From NCBI GenBank assembly GCA_016788635.1, contig JAEUSU010000026.1:122227-186226 (forward strand): a stretch of DNA of 64,000 bases. The letters run 5' to 3'. Origin of the DNA: Flavobacteriales bacterium. Lineage in GTDB: Bacteria > Bacteroidota > Bacteroidia > Flavobacteriales_F > PHOS-HE28. Below the pieces are notes generated by a model. That model worked only from the letters and a program-made list of their open reading frames with translations. It was not told the origin of the DNA and did not search any database. Positions 52,328 through 61,920 of this stretch are shown piece by piece. Position 1 is the first letter of the stretch; each line of letters opens with the position of its first letter. The translations under genes were made by a program, and so were the position numbers.

Positions 52328-55222
52328 ATGCGCCTGGTCCCTGTGATCGCATTCTTTTCCGGTCTGATATCCGCAACGGTCTGCGCACAGAACGTGGGTA
52401 TCAATGCCACCGGTGCCGTTCCACATGCCAGTGCGCTGTTGGACATCGATGCCGCTGGAATGACAGTGAAAGGCGGCCTGCTGATCCCGCGACTGACCAC
52501 CGCCGAACGCAATGCGATCGCAGCGCCAGCGACCAGCCTGTTGATCTACAACGGGTCCAACGCGCGCTACGAGTACTTCGACGGGCTGGCATGGGTCCCG
52601 TTCACGGGTGGCGGAACGCTCGACCAGGCCTATGACTTCGGGGGGGCGGGTGCGGGACGGACGGTCACTGCGGATGCCGGCGCCGTGACCATCGCAGGTA
52701 CGGACGGGCTCGTGAGCACGGGTGTGCAGGGGTCCGGGACCCTTGCACCGGCAGGCGCTGGGGCACGCATGGTGTGGAATCCGCGCAAGGTCGCTTTCCG
52801 CGCGGGCTTGATCACTGGAGCAGGCACCAATTGGGATGATGTCAACGTCGGCAACATTTCCACGGCATTTGGCATGGACACGCGGGCATCAGGGGGCGCG
52901 AGCATGGCTTGGGGCACTTCCACGTTGGCTACCGGGCAGTCGAGCACCGCTTGGGGCTCCGGGACACAGGCAACCAGCCAATCTAGCACCGCTTGGGGCT
53001 TCGGGACACAGGCAACCGGCCAAGCGAGTACTGCTTGGGGCAACGGGACACAGGCAACCAACCAATGGAGCACCGCTTGGGGCTTTACCTCACAGGCAAC
53101 CGGACTATACGGAACGGCGTGGGGGCTCAATACGCGAGCCACCGGGATCGGAAGCACGGCGTGGGGCGTGTCCAGCGGCGCAAGTGTCACTGAAGCAAGT
53201 GGTTCCGGCAGCACCGCCATTGGAACAGGCGCGGAGGCACTCTCTTATTGTGAGACGGCTATTGGCATGAACAATACCGTGTACACACCGGCGAGCACCA
53301 CGATACCCGCCTCCAGCGACAGGCTCTTCGTTATCGGCAATGGCTTCACGGCAGGCAGCCGGTCCGATGCATTGGTCGTCCTCAAGAACGGCCATGTCGG
53401 CATGGGTACAAGCACGCCGCAGGACCGTTTGCACCTCGTAGGCAGCTTCCGCATGGTCGATGGCAACCAGGCCGCCGGTCGTGTGCTGGTGAGCGATGCG
53501 AATGGCACCGGCAGCTGGGCGGCACCGAACACCTTCGCGAGCGGAACGCTTGATCAGGCCTATGACTTCGGTGGCGCAGGCTCAGGAAGGACCATAACCG
53601 CTGATGCTGGCGCGGTAACAATTGCAGGTGCCGATGGCTTTGTGAGCACGGGCAGCATCGGATCGGGCGCCCTCACCCCAGCGGGCGCTGGCACACGCAT
53701 GGTCTGGAACCCCAGGAAGGGCGCGTTCAGGGCAGGCACGGCCAACCTGACCAATTGGGACGATGTGAACATGGGTCAGGGCTCGTTCGCGGCGGGCACA
53801 AGTACGCGTGCACTGGGCATGCACTCCACAGCCCTGGGCCAGCTCACCAACGCCGATGGTCTATCCTCCTTCACAGCAGGCCAAGTGAACACCGCCACTG
53901 GCAGTTTCTCCGTAGCGCTCAACTTCTCCAATACCGCGCTCGGCCAAGCCTCCACTTCCATGGGTAGCGGGAATACGGCGCATTCATACGGCGAAACCGT
54001 TCTGGGCATCGGTGCCACGAACTACACCACAAGCGTGAACGGCACCACCGAGTTCCGTGCAGGCAATACCGCCGACCGCTTGCTGGTGGTGGGCAATGCG
54101 ATCGATGCCAACAACAACACCGTCGTGGATGCCGCAGAGCGCTCCGATGCGCTCGTGATCCTAAAGAACGGCAATACAGGCATTGGCGTCTCTTCCCCCA
54201 CGCACCGCTTGCACGTGGCCGGGCAAAGCCTCTTCCACAACGGCTTCAGCGCGGACAACGCCGCTCTGCTCTACCGCAGCAACACCGATTACATGTTCCT
54301 TGGGCCGCAATCGGGCAGCAGTGCGAACGGCGCGGCCATCGCGCTCTTCGGCAGCACAAATGCATCTAGCGGCAATCCGAACGGCATGGATGTGAACGTG
54401 CCCAACGGTCGCGTCCGTTTCAACCATGCAGGCGGCCAGTTCGAGTTCCGCACCAATAGCACCAGTAGTTACACAGGCTTTTGGGAGCTCAACGATCAGG
54501 AATTGCGTATGGGCCACAATTCCACCGGGCGCGCCATTGTGATCGCCAATGGCTTCGGCGAGCGCTTCCGCATCGATCCGAACGGGAACGTGGGCATCAA
54601 TACCGGCGTGGCCGCTGCACGGCTGCATGTGCAGGGCAATGTGCGCATCGCCGATGGCACGCAAGCGGCCGGACGCGTATTCGTCAGTGATGTCAATGGA
54701 ACGGGATCATGGCAGGCGCTCACAGCGGGAAGTCTCGGGGGATGGAACCTGACCGGCAATGCAGGGACCATCCCGGGTACCAGCTTCCTGGGCACCACCG
54801 ACAACCAGCCGCTTGTGCTGCGCACCAACAATGCGGAGCGTTTGCGCGTGGTGGGCACCGGCGAGGTGGGTATTGGGACCGCCGCGCCAGGAACACGCCT
54901 GCATGTGAACGGCGGCATCTCAGCCTCACCGATCACGGCCACCGCCAACGCGCAACCCTTCAACTATGCTCCAGGCGACCGCACCTACGTGCGGATGGGC
55001 TCGAACAACACACCATTGAACCGGCTGGTCGTGCTGGATGCAGGACTTGCAGCCGGCCAAATCCTCATCGTGGAATGCACCGCCGCAGGAACCAATGGCA
55101 TTGCCTTCAACGATGGTGCCCTGCAGAACGCAGGCGGCTCCAAGCAACTCCTGAATGAAGACAGCATCACCTTCGTCTGGAACGGGTCGAAGTGGATCCT
55201 CATCAGCTTTGCGGACAATTGA
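52328..55222 (+). CDS. Secreted protein with YadA-head-like 14-residue repeats (tail-fibre-like)
   Basis: The 964-residue protein has a signal peptide (cleavage near 'TVCAQ', residue 21) and the N-terminal block 'NVGINATGAVPHASALLDID...KGGLLIPRLTTAERNAI' common in Bacteroidota tail-fibre-like proteins. A run of 14-residue repeats 'STAWGSGTQATGQS' (about 52901-53170) resembles the YadA/trimeric-autotransporter head. A module starting 'LDQAYDFGGAG' occurs twice (from about 52618 and 53550), and 'LHV(x)G...ADGxQAAGRV' segments recur. I see no beta-barrel anchor, no S74 chaperone domain and no T9SS sorting domain, so its route and attachment are open. It is probably a trimeric fibrous surface protein. 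Confidence 0.8.
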   Translation: MRLVPVIAFFSGLISATVCAQNVGINATGAVPHASALLDIDAAGMTVKGGLLIPRLTTAERNAIAAPATSLLIYNGSNARYEYFDGLAWVPFTGGGTLDQAYDFGGAGAGRTVTADAGAVTIAGTDGLVSTGVQGSGTLAPAGAGARMVWNPRKVAFRAGLITGAGTNWDDVNVGNISTAFGMDTRASGGASMAWGTSTLATGQSSTAWGSGTQATSQSSTAWGFGTQATGQASTAWGNGTQATNQWSTAWGFTSQATGLYGTAWGLNTRATGIGSTAWGVSSGASVTEASGSGSTAIGTGAEALSYCETAIGMNNTVYTPASTTIPASSDRLFVIGNGFTAGSRSDALVVLKNGHVGMGTSTPQDRLHLVGSFRMVDGNQAAGRVLVSDANGTGSWAAPNTFASGTLDQAYDFGGAGSGRTITADAGAVTIAGADGFVSTGSIGSGALTPAGAGTRMVWNPRKGAFRAGTANLTNWDDVNMGQGSFAAGTSTRALGMHSTALGQLTNADGLSSFTAGQVNTATGSFSVALNFSNTALGQASTSMGSGNTAHSYGETVLGIGATNYTTSVNGTTEFRAGNTADRLLVVGNAIDANNNTVVDAAERSDALVILKNGNTGIGVSSPTHRLHVAGQSLFHNGFSADNAALLYRSNTDYMFLGPQSGSSANGAAIALFGSTNASSGNPNGMDVNVPNGRVRFNHAGGQFEFRTNSTSSYTGFWELNDQELRMGHNSTGRAIVIANGFGERFRIDPNGNVGINTGVAAARLHVQGNVRIADGTQAAGRVFVSDVNGTGSWQALTAGSLGGWNLTGNAGTIPGTSFLGTTDNQPLVLRTNNAERLRVVGTGEVGIGTAAPGTRLHVNGGISASPITATANAQPFNYAPGDRTYVRMGSNNTPLNRLVVLDAGLAAGQILIVECTAAGTNGIAFNDGALQNAGGSKQLLNEDSITFVWNGSKWILISFADN
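52901..53170 (+). repeat. 42-bp repeats encoding 14-residue YadA-head-like units
   Basis: At least five consecutive units carry TAWG followed by a TQAT-like turn. The 42-bp spacing is regular from about 52930 to 53100 and looser at both ends. Confidence 0.7.
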
Positions 55223-55307
55223 GACCGGTCCGGAGCGTTCGACCGCACCCCGTTCATCATCTGGTATAGCACGTTGTCGTTGGAAGGCAGCTCGACTGGC
55301 CGGAGCT

Positions 55308-56618
55308 TCAGATCGCTTCACCCCGCAGATCATGCTCGTTCGCTTCGGTGATCCGCACCTCGGCGAAGTCGCCCACCCGCAGGTAGTTGTCCTTGGTGGG
55401 TATAAGCACTTCGTTATCCACCTCGGGTGAATCGTACTCCGTGCGGGCGATGTAATATCCGCCTTCAGCCTTATCCACCAGTACGCGGTATGTCCTTCCC
55501 ACCTTGGCCTGGTTCAGTTCGAAGCTGATGCCGCCCTGAAGTTCCATGATCTCCTGGGCGCGCTGTGCCTTCAGCTCGGCCGGCACATCGTCCTCCATGG
55601 TGAAGGCATGGGTATCTTCCTCATGACTGTATGTGAAGGCACCGAGACGATCGAAACGCATGCGCTCGATCCAGCGCAGGTTGTCCTCGTGGTCGGCTGC
55701 GGTCTCACCTGGGAAGCCCGCGATGAGCGTGGTGCGAATGGCAATACCGGGCACCTTCTCCCTGATGGTGTTCACCAATGCCTCGGTCTTCACCTGTGTG
55801 ATACCCCGGCGCATCTGCGTGAGCATGCGGGTGCTGCCATGCTGCAGGGGCATGTCCAGATAATTGCACACGTTCCTTCGTTCCCGCATCACCTCCAGGA
55901 TGTCCATGGGGAATCCTGATGGGAACGCGTAGTGCAGCCGGATCCAATCGATGCCCTCCACCTCGCTGAGCTGGGCGATCAGTTCACTCAGGTTGCGTTT
56001 CTTGTAAATGTCCAGGCCGTAGTACGTGAGGTCCTGTGCGATGAGGATCAGCTCCTTCACCCCTTGCGCGGCCAGGGCCTTCGCATGGGTGACAAGCTGC
56101 TCCATGGGTGTGCTGATGTGCCTGCCGCGCATCAACGGGATGGCACAGAAGGAGCATTTGCGGTCGCATCCCTCGCTGATCTTGAAATAGGCGAAATGGG
56201 CAGGGGTGGTCAGCAGGCGCTCCCCCACCAGCTCATGCTTGTAGTCGGCCTTCAGGGTCTTGAGCAGGCGGGGAAGGTCGCGCGTGCCGAACCAGGCATC
56301 CACCTGGGGGATGCCTTCCTTCAGCTCCGGCGCGTACCGCTGGCTGAGGCAGCCGGTGACGTAGACCTTTTCCACCAGCCCCTGGTCCTTGGCGCTGGCC
56401 CAGCTCAGGATCGTCTCAATGCTCTCCTGCTTGGCGTTCTCGATGAAGCCGCAGGTGTTGATCACCACCACATTATGACCAGCATGCTCCGCCTCGTGGT
56501 CCACAGCGATGCCATTGGCCTTCAACTGGGCCATCATCACCTCGCTGTCGAAGGTGTTCTTCGAGCAGCCCAGGGTGACCACGTTGACCTTGGTGCGCTT
56601 GAGGGTGCGGGCTTTCAC
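55308..56618 (-). CDS. rimO: Ribosomal protein uS12 methylthiotransferase
   Basis: The 436-residue enzyme is a radical-SAM methylthiotransferase that adds a methylthio group to Asp of ribosomal protein uS12. The N-terminal MTTase domain has the three cluster Cys ('TLGCSKNTFDSE', 'NTCGFI', 'VTGCLSQRY'), the radical-SAM motif is 'SEGCDRKCSFCAIP', and a TRAM domain ends the protein ('GRTYRVLVDK' onward). The motifs 'LGCSKN' and 'PLMRGRHIS' favour RimO over MiaB. It is a housekeeping gene, convergent with the YadA-head-like gene across 85 bases in which I see no clear terminator. Confidence 0.95.
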   Translation of the reverse strand: MKARTLKRTKVNVVTLGCSKNTFDSEVMMAQLKANGIAVDHEAEHAGHNVVVINTCGFIENAKQESIETILSWASAKDQGLVEKVYVTGCLSQRYAPELKEGIPQVDAWFGTRDLPRLLKTLKADYKHELVGERLLTTPAHFAYFKISEGCDRKCSFCAIPLMRGRHISTPMEQLVTHAKALAAQGVKELILIAQDLTYYGLDIYKKRNLSELIAQLSEVEGIDWIRLHYAFPSGFPMDILEVMRERRNVCNYLDMPLQHGSTRMLTQMRRGITQVKTEALVNTIREKVPGIAIRTTLIAGFPGETAADHEDNLRWIERMRFDRLGAFTYSHEEDTHAFTMEDDVPAELKAQRAQEIMELQGGISFELNQAKVGRTYRVLVDKAEGGYYIARTEYDSPEVDNEVLIPTKDNYLRVGDFAEVRITEANEHDLRGEAI

Positions 56619-56822
56619 AGGTAGATCTGGTCGATATAGGCGGCTGCGAAGCTACCGCTCAGCAGGGCCGCTTACCATCGGTATTTGTGGTGGGCCTGGT
56701 AGCGGAGGTGGCCTGGCGTGCCTTACAATGCCTTGTTCACCACCACACCGGCCTGCTTCAGAAGGTTGGAACCCCAATGGCCTTTCTCCGTTTCAAGGGC
56801 CCAAGTCTCGATCGTCGGGATC

Positions 56823-58856
56823 ATGCATCATTCATACCCCTCTGCCCCTTGCTGGCGCCCCATGCTGTGGCTGCTGGGCTTTCTCCTTGCTTCGCAGGGT
56901 GGGTACGGGCAGGTCGCTCCGCCCGAGCAGCGCCTGCTGCAGAACGACCCGCGATCGATACTGACCCAGGACGAAACCTCGGTGAAGGCATCCGTTCTGA
57001 CCAGCATAGCCGACATGCAGAACCGCGATGTCCGCGAGGCACCGGCCCATGTGCAGGTCATTACCGCAGGTCAGATCCAGGCCAGCGGTGCCCGCGACCT
57101 GTTCGATGCCCTGCAACTGGTGCCTGGGCTGGCCTATGCCCTGGGCCGCGACGATGCCTTTGGCGTGGCTGTCAGAGGCAACTGGGCCATGGAAGGACGC
57201 TGCCTGTTCATGATCAACGGTCAGCCGCTCAACGAGAACGACTTCGGCACCTTCACCATCAATGATCGCGTGTCGCTGGACAATGTGGAGCGCGTAGAGG
57301 TGCTCCTGGGTCCATCCTCCACTCTGCACGGTGCATACGCCTCCATGGGCGTGGTGAACATTGTGACCCGTACTGCAAGTGATCGCGAGGATGCCCGTGC
57401 AACGATACGCTCCGGTGTTACCGCACTGGGGCATACGCGCACCAGCGCCTCAGTGAGCGGTGCGCACCGCTTGAGCCGAACCCAGGAAATATCCTATCTC
57501 TTCAACCGGGTGCAGGGCTCGCGCAGCAATGCCTTGCAGGACCGCCCCGATGGAAGCGTGATCGATGGACAGGACAGCACCCGCATGCAGGCCTCCAGCC
57601 TGCAATTCAACTACCGTTGGAAGGACTTGAAGGCTTATCTGTACTATCTGGACGAGGTGTTCGCCGGACCGGGAAACACCTACCAGATCGATCAACGCGA
57701 TGTGATCGTGGGCCTGGAGCACCGGCTCATCATGGGCGCCAAGGCGGAACTGCTCTCCAAGTTCTCGCACACGGAGCAGTTGCCCTGGAACTATCTGGGC
57801 TCCACTGATCCTGAACGGTTGCGGGCAAGCACCATGAACTCTCGCAACCATGCTTCGCTGGTCCTTATGCACCGCACGGCCAGCTGGCTCCGTACCCGCT
57901 TTGGTGTCCAGGGCTTCGCACAGCAAAGTCGATTTCTCGGCCCCCAGGCCGGTGGCACCTTCAACCTGAACCATGCATCCTCGATCAACATGCAGGCAAT
58001 GGCCCTGTTCCTGGAAGCGGAGATCAGCGGTCGCGCCGGAAACCTGACGGTAGGCTACCGCCTGGAAGACAACTCACTCCTGGGCCAGGCAGCCTCTCCA
58101 CGACTTGCATACACCAAGGCCATAGGTCGCTTCCATACCAAGGTCCTTTGGGGAAGGTCCTTCCGCATGCCTGCGCTCATGGAGGTGAACGCACCGGATA
58201 CCGGCATACCCCTCCGTTCGGAGTTCACCACCACCGCAGAGCTGGAACTTGGAGTGCTCGTGGGCCGCTCGGGTTCCTTCACCCTGAACGCATACGATAA
58301 CCGCATCGATGACCCGATCGTGCAGGTACAGGACCCCGTTTCAGGCACGGCATACCTGAACCGTTCGTTCACAGGCACCCAGGGTATCGACTTGCGCCTG
58401 ACAACCGACCAGGGGCCTTGGATGGTCACTGCCGGTCTTGGGGTCTATCAACTGCAACAAGGCTCGGATGTGAAGGAATACCGTGTGCCCGCCGATCTGG
58501 GCCAGGGGCACCTGGGTATTCCCACCGCACGCGGTTCACTCGGCCTCTCCTGGCATACGATGGACTGGCTCAGCCTGCGCACACGTGTGAATTGGAATGG
58601 CCGGACCTGGGCCTATCAACTCACCGATGGGGCGGGGCGGGGCCCCGTACCGGTGGAGCGCCCCGATGAACTGCTCATCCATTTCGGGCTCCGCATTCAA
58701 CCGGGCCGCCACCAGAGGCTGTCCGTTGACCTTGGATGCAATGACATCCTGGACCAGCAGAGGGTTCTTCTCGGCCCCACCACCACACCTTCTGATCCCT
58801 TCCGTATGAACGGCCGGGAGATCACACTGGCACTCACGTACCGGTTCGTTCAATGA
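56823..58856 (+). CDS. TonB-dependent receptor-like outer-membrane protein
   Basis: The 677-residue product starts at the ATG 56823 with a signal peptide ending near 'GGYGQ'; the open frame back to 56718 has no signal and was not used. A plug domain spans about residues 60-190 ('REAPAHVQVITAGQIQASGARDL', 'VEVLLGPSSTLHGAYASMGVVNIVTRT'), followed by a beta-barrel ending 'LTYRFVQ'. It lacks the carboxypeptidase-regulatory-like N-domain of the receptor at 19574, and I cannot confirm a TonB box. The stop overlaps the start of the SpoIIE phosphatase gene by four bases, so the two are translationally coupled. That pairing suggests ligand sensing or transport linked to the Sia-type switch; ligand unknown. 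Confidence 0.85.
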   Translation: MHHSYPSAPCWRPMLWLLGFLLASQGGYGQVAPPEQRLLQNDPRSILTQDETSVKASVLTSIADMQNRDVREAPAHVQVITAGQIQASGARDLFDALQLVPGLAYALGRDDAFGVAVRGNWAMEGRCLFMINGQPLNENDFGTFTINDRVSLDNVERVEVLLGPSSTLHGAYASMGVVNIVTRTASDREDARATIRSGVTALGHTRTSASVSGAHRLSRTQEISYLFNRVQGSRSNALQDRPDGSVIDGQDSTRMQASSLQFNYRWKDLKAYLYYLDEVFAGPGNTYQIDQRDVIVGLEHRLIMGAKAELLSKFSHTEQLPWNYLGSTDPERLRASTMNSRNHASLVLMHRTASWLRTRFGVQGFAQQSRFLGPQAGGTFNLNHASSINMQAMALFLEAEISGRAGNLTVGYRLEDNSLLGQAASPRLAYTKAIGRFHTKVLWGRSFRMPALMEVNAPDTGIPLRSEFTTTAELELGVLVGRSGSFTLNAYDNRIDDPIVQVQDPVSGTAYLNRSFTGTQGIDLRLTTDQGPWMVTAGLGVYQLQQGSDVKEYRVPADLGQGHLGIPTARGSLGLSWHTMDWLSLRTRVNWNGRTWAYQLTDGAGRGPVPVERPDELLIHFGLRIQPGRHQRLSVDLGCNDILDQQRVLLGPTTTPSDPFRMNGREITLALTYRFVQ

Positions 58857-61390
58857 GCCAGCGCCACATCACACAGTCCGCAAGGAGCATGGCCTTTTTC
58901 CTGGCCGTGCTGCTTTCTGTGGTGCTTCCCGCGCAGGACCTTCAGGAACGTCTGGCAGACGTGTTGCGCGCCAAGCCTGGCAAGGAGCGCGCCCAGCAGC
59001 TTCTGGAACTTTCCAAACGCGAACGCGGACGCGGACGCACCCAGGAAGCGGTGGAATACGCCATACTTTCCAGTTCAGAGGCGGAGCGGCACAGCCTGGA
59101 TGTGGAGTATGCGAACGCCCTTTTGGAACTTGCGCTGGCCCATAAGGACAGGGGAAGCATAGACAACGCCATTGGGGCCACCCTGCGGGTCACCCTGGTG
59201 AACGGCACCTACCATAGCCCGGTGCGGACCGATGCGCTCATCCAACTGGCGGAATTCTACCTCGAAGCCGGTCATTCCCAGAAGGCCCTCGAACACCTCG
59301 CTGAAGCGTCCAGTTCCACGGCCGCATCGCACATGAACAAGGCCCGCTACCTGCGCACCGACGCGAAAGCCAAAGCCCTGGTGATGCTGCCGGAGGACCT
59401 GATCGACCACTTGAAAGAGGTATTGAGCGAGCCGGTGGCGAAAAGTGACCTGCCATTGCAGCTCGACCTGTTGTCCATTCTGGCCACGGCCCAGGCCAAG
59501 GCGAGGCGGTATGACGATGCCTTGAACACTGAGGAAGCCATCATGAAGCTGGCCATCACCTTGGACCGCCCACTGGAGGCCGGCGTATGCGCCAACAACA
59601 TGGGGGCTTTGCAGCACCGGCTGGGGCGCCCTCGGGAGGCCATGGACGCCTATGCCAAGGGGCTTATCATGGTGGAGGACCTTCCGTACGTTCAGTTGAA
59701 CATGCGTGTGAACGCCGCGCTGGCCAATGCTGCCACCGGTTCCACGGATGCGGCCTTGCGATTGGTGAACGAGGCACAGGAACAGCTGTCCACGGGACGC
59801 TTCCAGGACATGCAGCCCATCACACACCGCACCCGGTCGGCGGTGCTGCTGCGCAAGGGAGACCTGGTAGGTGCCCAGGATGCCGCATTGGCCTCACTGA
59901 ACGCCGCAAAGGAGCAACAGGACCTGCGCGCCCAGGCGGCGGCCTGTTTCATGCTCGCCGACATCATGGAACGGCGCGACCTGGCGGCCGATGCCCGCGA
60001 GTACGAAGCCACAGCACGGAACCTGGAAAAGGACGCCGAATTGCGGGCCGAACGCTCAAAAGCTGACCGGGAAGCACAACTCCTTCGGCTGCAGCGCGTC
60101 GAGCGTGAACAGGTGGACCTCTTGCACCGTGAGAAGCGCAAGGAGTCGAAACTGAACCAGCTTGCCCTGGATGCGGAGAACCGGGAGAAACAACTGTCCC
60201 TTCTCGTGTATGAGAAACAGCTGGAGGAGGCCGCCCGCCGGGAGGCCATCATGGCACACGAACGCGTGGACAGGGAGCTGCGGCTCGCCCAGGCGGCCCT
60301 TGAGACCGAGCGCCAGGACCGCATGATCCAGGACCTGGACAAGGACCGCATGATCCAGCTGCTGAACCTGGGCAAGCTGGAATCGGAGAAAAAGGAGCAA
60401 CAGCGGGCGTTGGAATTGCTCGAAGAGCGCAATGCCCTGGTGATGGCCCAGCAGGAGCGTGAAAAGGTGGTCAAGCGCATGACCATTGCACTTGCCGCAG
60501 GTGCTGCCTTGGCCGCCGTTTGGCTTGCCCTTGCATGGTATGTGACCCGGCGTAAGAAGCAGACCATTTTGCGGCAGAACCAGCAGATCACCCACATCAA
60601 CAGCGAACTGGAGACCAAGAACCGCGATATCCAGAGCAGCCTGGCCTACGCCCGCACGATCCAATCGGCCATCCTGCCCACTGAAGAGGATATCAAGGAC
60701 CTGATGCCCCAGAGCTTCATGATCTACAAGCCGCTGGACGTGGTCAGTGGTGACCTGCCCTTTGTGCGGCGCGTGGGCAACAAGATCGTGGTGGCCGCCA
60801 TTGATTGCACGGGGCACGGCATTCCGGCGGCGATGATGACCTTCATTGCCTACTACGGCCTGAACGACATCCTGCTGCATGGGGCTGACGAGCCTGCCGG
60901 CCGGATACTGGACAGGCTGCACGACCATGTGAAACACACCATGGAGGCCCGTGGAGAGAGCGGTATCTACAACGATGGTTTCGACATCGGGCTGTGCGTG
61001 ATCGACATGGACAGGAATGCCATGAGCTTCGCTGGTGCGCAGTTGCCCGTGCTCATCGTCCGCAACGATGAGGTCATGCGCGTAAAAGGCGATATCCTGC
61101 CCCTCGGGGATGCGCACTTCGCCCGTACCGATGGCTACCGCACCCATTCCATTGAACTCCAAAAGGGAGACTCGCTGTACCTGCTGAGCGACGGCCTCAT
61201 CCACCAGTTCGGCGGGGACAATGGGCGCAGCAAGTTCTCCATGAAACGTTTGACCGAGATTTTGCGTCAAACAGCCTCGGTGGACATGGACCAGATCAAG
61301 GTCCGAACGGAAGAACTCTTCCTGCAATGGAAAGGTGATCAAGCCCAAACAGATGATGTCCTGTTGATCGGTCTGCGCTACGCGGCCTGA
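58853..61390 (+). CDS. TPR-transmembrane-SpoIIE phosphatase (SiaA-like)
   Basis: The 845-residue protein has a signal or anchor segment (residues about 13-27, 'MAFFLAVLLSVVLPAQ'), TPR-like helices to about 385, a long charged coiled coil (about 385-540), one membrane helix ('ALAAGAALAAVWLALAWYV', about 545-563) and a PPM/SpoIIE-type phosphatase domain (about 600-845). Metal-binding acids appear in 'VVSGD', 'IDCTGHGIPAAMM' and 'QTDDVLL'; after 'VSGD' the usual FYW is replaced by LPF. With a SiaB-like kinase and SiaC-like protein directly downstream, it is the probable phosphatase that dephosphorylates SiaC in a partner switch. The exported TPR region presumably senses an envelope signal. The ATG overlaps the receptor stop (ATGA). 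Confidence 0.88.
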   Translation: MSQRHITQSARSMAFFLAVLLSVVLPAQDLQERLADVLRAKPGKERAQQLLELSKRERGRGRTQEAVEYAILSSSEAERHSLDVEYANALLELALAHKDRGSIDNAIGATLRVTLVNGTYHSPVRTDALIQLAEFYLEAGHSQKALEHLAEASSSTAASHMNKARYLRTDAKAKALVMLPEDLIDHLKEVLSEPVAKSDLPLQLDLLSILATAQAKARRYDDALNTEEAIMKLAITLDRPLEAGVCANNMGALQHRLGRPREAMDAYAKGLIMVEDLPYVQLNMRVNAALANAATGSTDAALRLVNEAQEQLSTGRFQDMQPITHRTRSAVLLRKGDLVGAQDAALASLNAAKEQQDLRAQAAACFMLADIMERRDLAADAREYEATARNLEKDAELRAERSKADREAQLLRLQRVEREQVDLLHREKRKESKLNQLALDAENREKQLSLLVYEKQLEEAARREAIMAHERVDRELRLAQAALETERQDRMIQDLDKDRMIQLLNLGKLESEKKEQQRALELLEERNALVMAQQEREKVVKRMTIALAAGAALAAVWLALAWYVTRRKKQTILRQNQQITHINSELETKNRDIQSSLAYARTIQSAILPTEEDIKDLMPQSFMIYKPLDVVSGDLPFVRRVGNKIVVAAIDCTGHGIPAAMMTFIAYYGLNDILLHGADEPAGRILDRLHDHVKHTMEARGESGIYNDGFDIGLCVIDMDRNAMSFAGAQLPVLIVRNDEVMRVKGDILPLGDAHFARTDGYRTHSIELQKGDSLYLLSDGLIHQFGGDNGRSKFSMKRLTEILRQTASVDMDQIKVRTEELFLQWKGDQAQTDDVLLIGLRYAA

Positions 61391-61405
61391 ACACGCACCT
61401 CTACC

Positions 61406-61903
61406 ATGAACAGCGCGAAGGACATCAATCTCCTTGAGTACAAGGGCCAGATCAGCAGTGAACTGCGCATTCACCTCCTGGACCTTTTGCAATGTGCGGC
61501 CTTGATCAACCTTGGGCGGCGAAGCGACTTGAAGAAGCTTGTTGGCATCGCCTTGGAACTCCTGGATAACGCGCAACGCCACAACGCCGCCAACGAGGTT
61601 GACTTCCGTTGGGAGATCAGGGACGATGAGCTGGTGGTGACCATCACCAACAAGGCCAGTTCCACGGATGCCCATCGCCTGGCCGAAGCCGTGGAGTCCA
61701 TCCACCGCATGAACCCGGAGGAGATCACCGAGGCGTTCAAGCGCCAGATGACGACCGAAGGGTTCGGCGAGAATGGTGGTGCTGGCCTCGGCATCCTGCA
61801 GATCGCCCGCAAAGTGGGCAATCAGATCAGCGCCCATATTGAACCTTTGCAGGATGATGAGTACCTCTGTACCAGCAAAGTGTCGACTTCGCTGCGCAGG
61901 TAA
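61406..61903 (+). CDS. SiaB-family (DUF6272-type) protein kinase
   Basis: The 165-residue protein is an HATPase-like single domain. The N-box is 'ELLDNAQRHN' (residues 51-60) and the G-box 'GGAGLGILQIARK' (124-136). In Pseudomonas aeruginosa, SiaB phosphorylates SiaC and SiaA removes the phosphate. The same three-gene order (phosphatase, kinase, DUF1987 protein) occurs here with gaps of 15 and 17 bases, so one transcript is likely. I identify the family from motif pattern and neighbourhood; an alternative is a generic anti-sigma-type (RsbW-like) kinase. Confidence 0.82.
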   Translation: MNSAKDINLLEYKGQISSELRIHLLDLLQCAALINLGRRSDLKKLVGIALELLDNAQRHNAANEVDFRWEIRDDELVVTITNKASSTDAHRLAEAVESIHRMNPEEITEAFKRQMTTEGFGENGGAGLGILQIARKVGNQISAHIEPLQDDEYLCTSKVSTSLRR

Positions 61904-61920
61904 CAGACACGCACCCGCCC

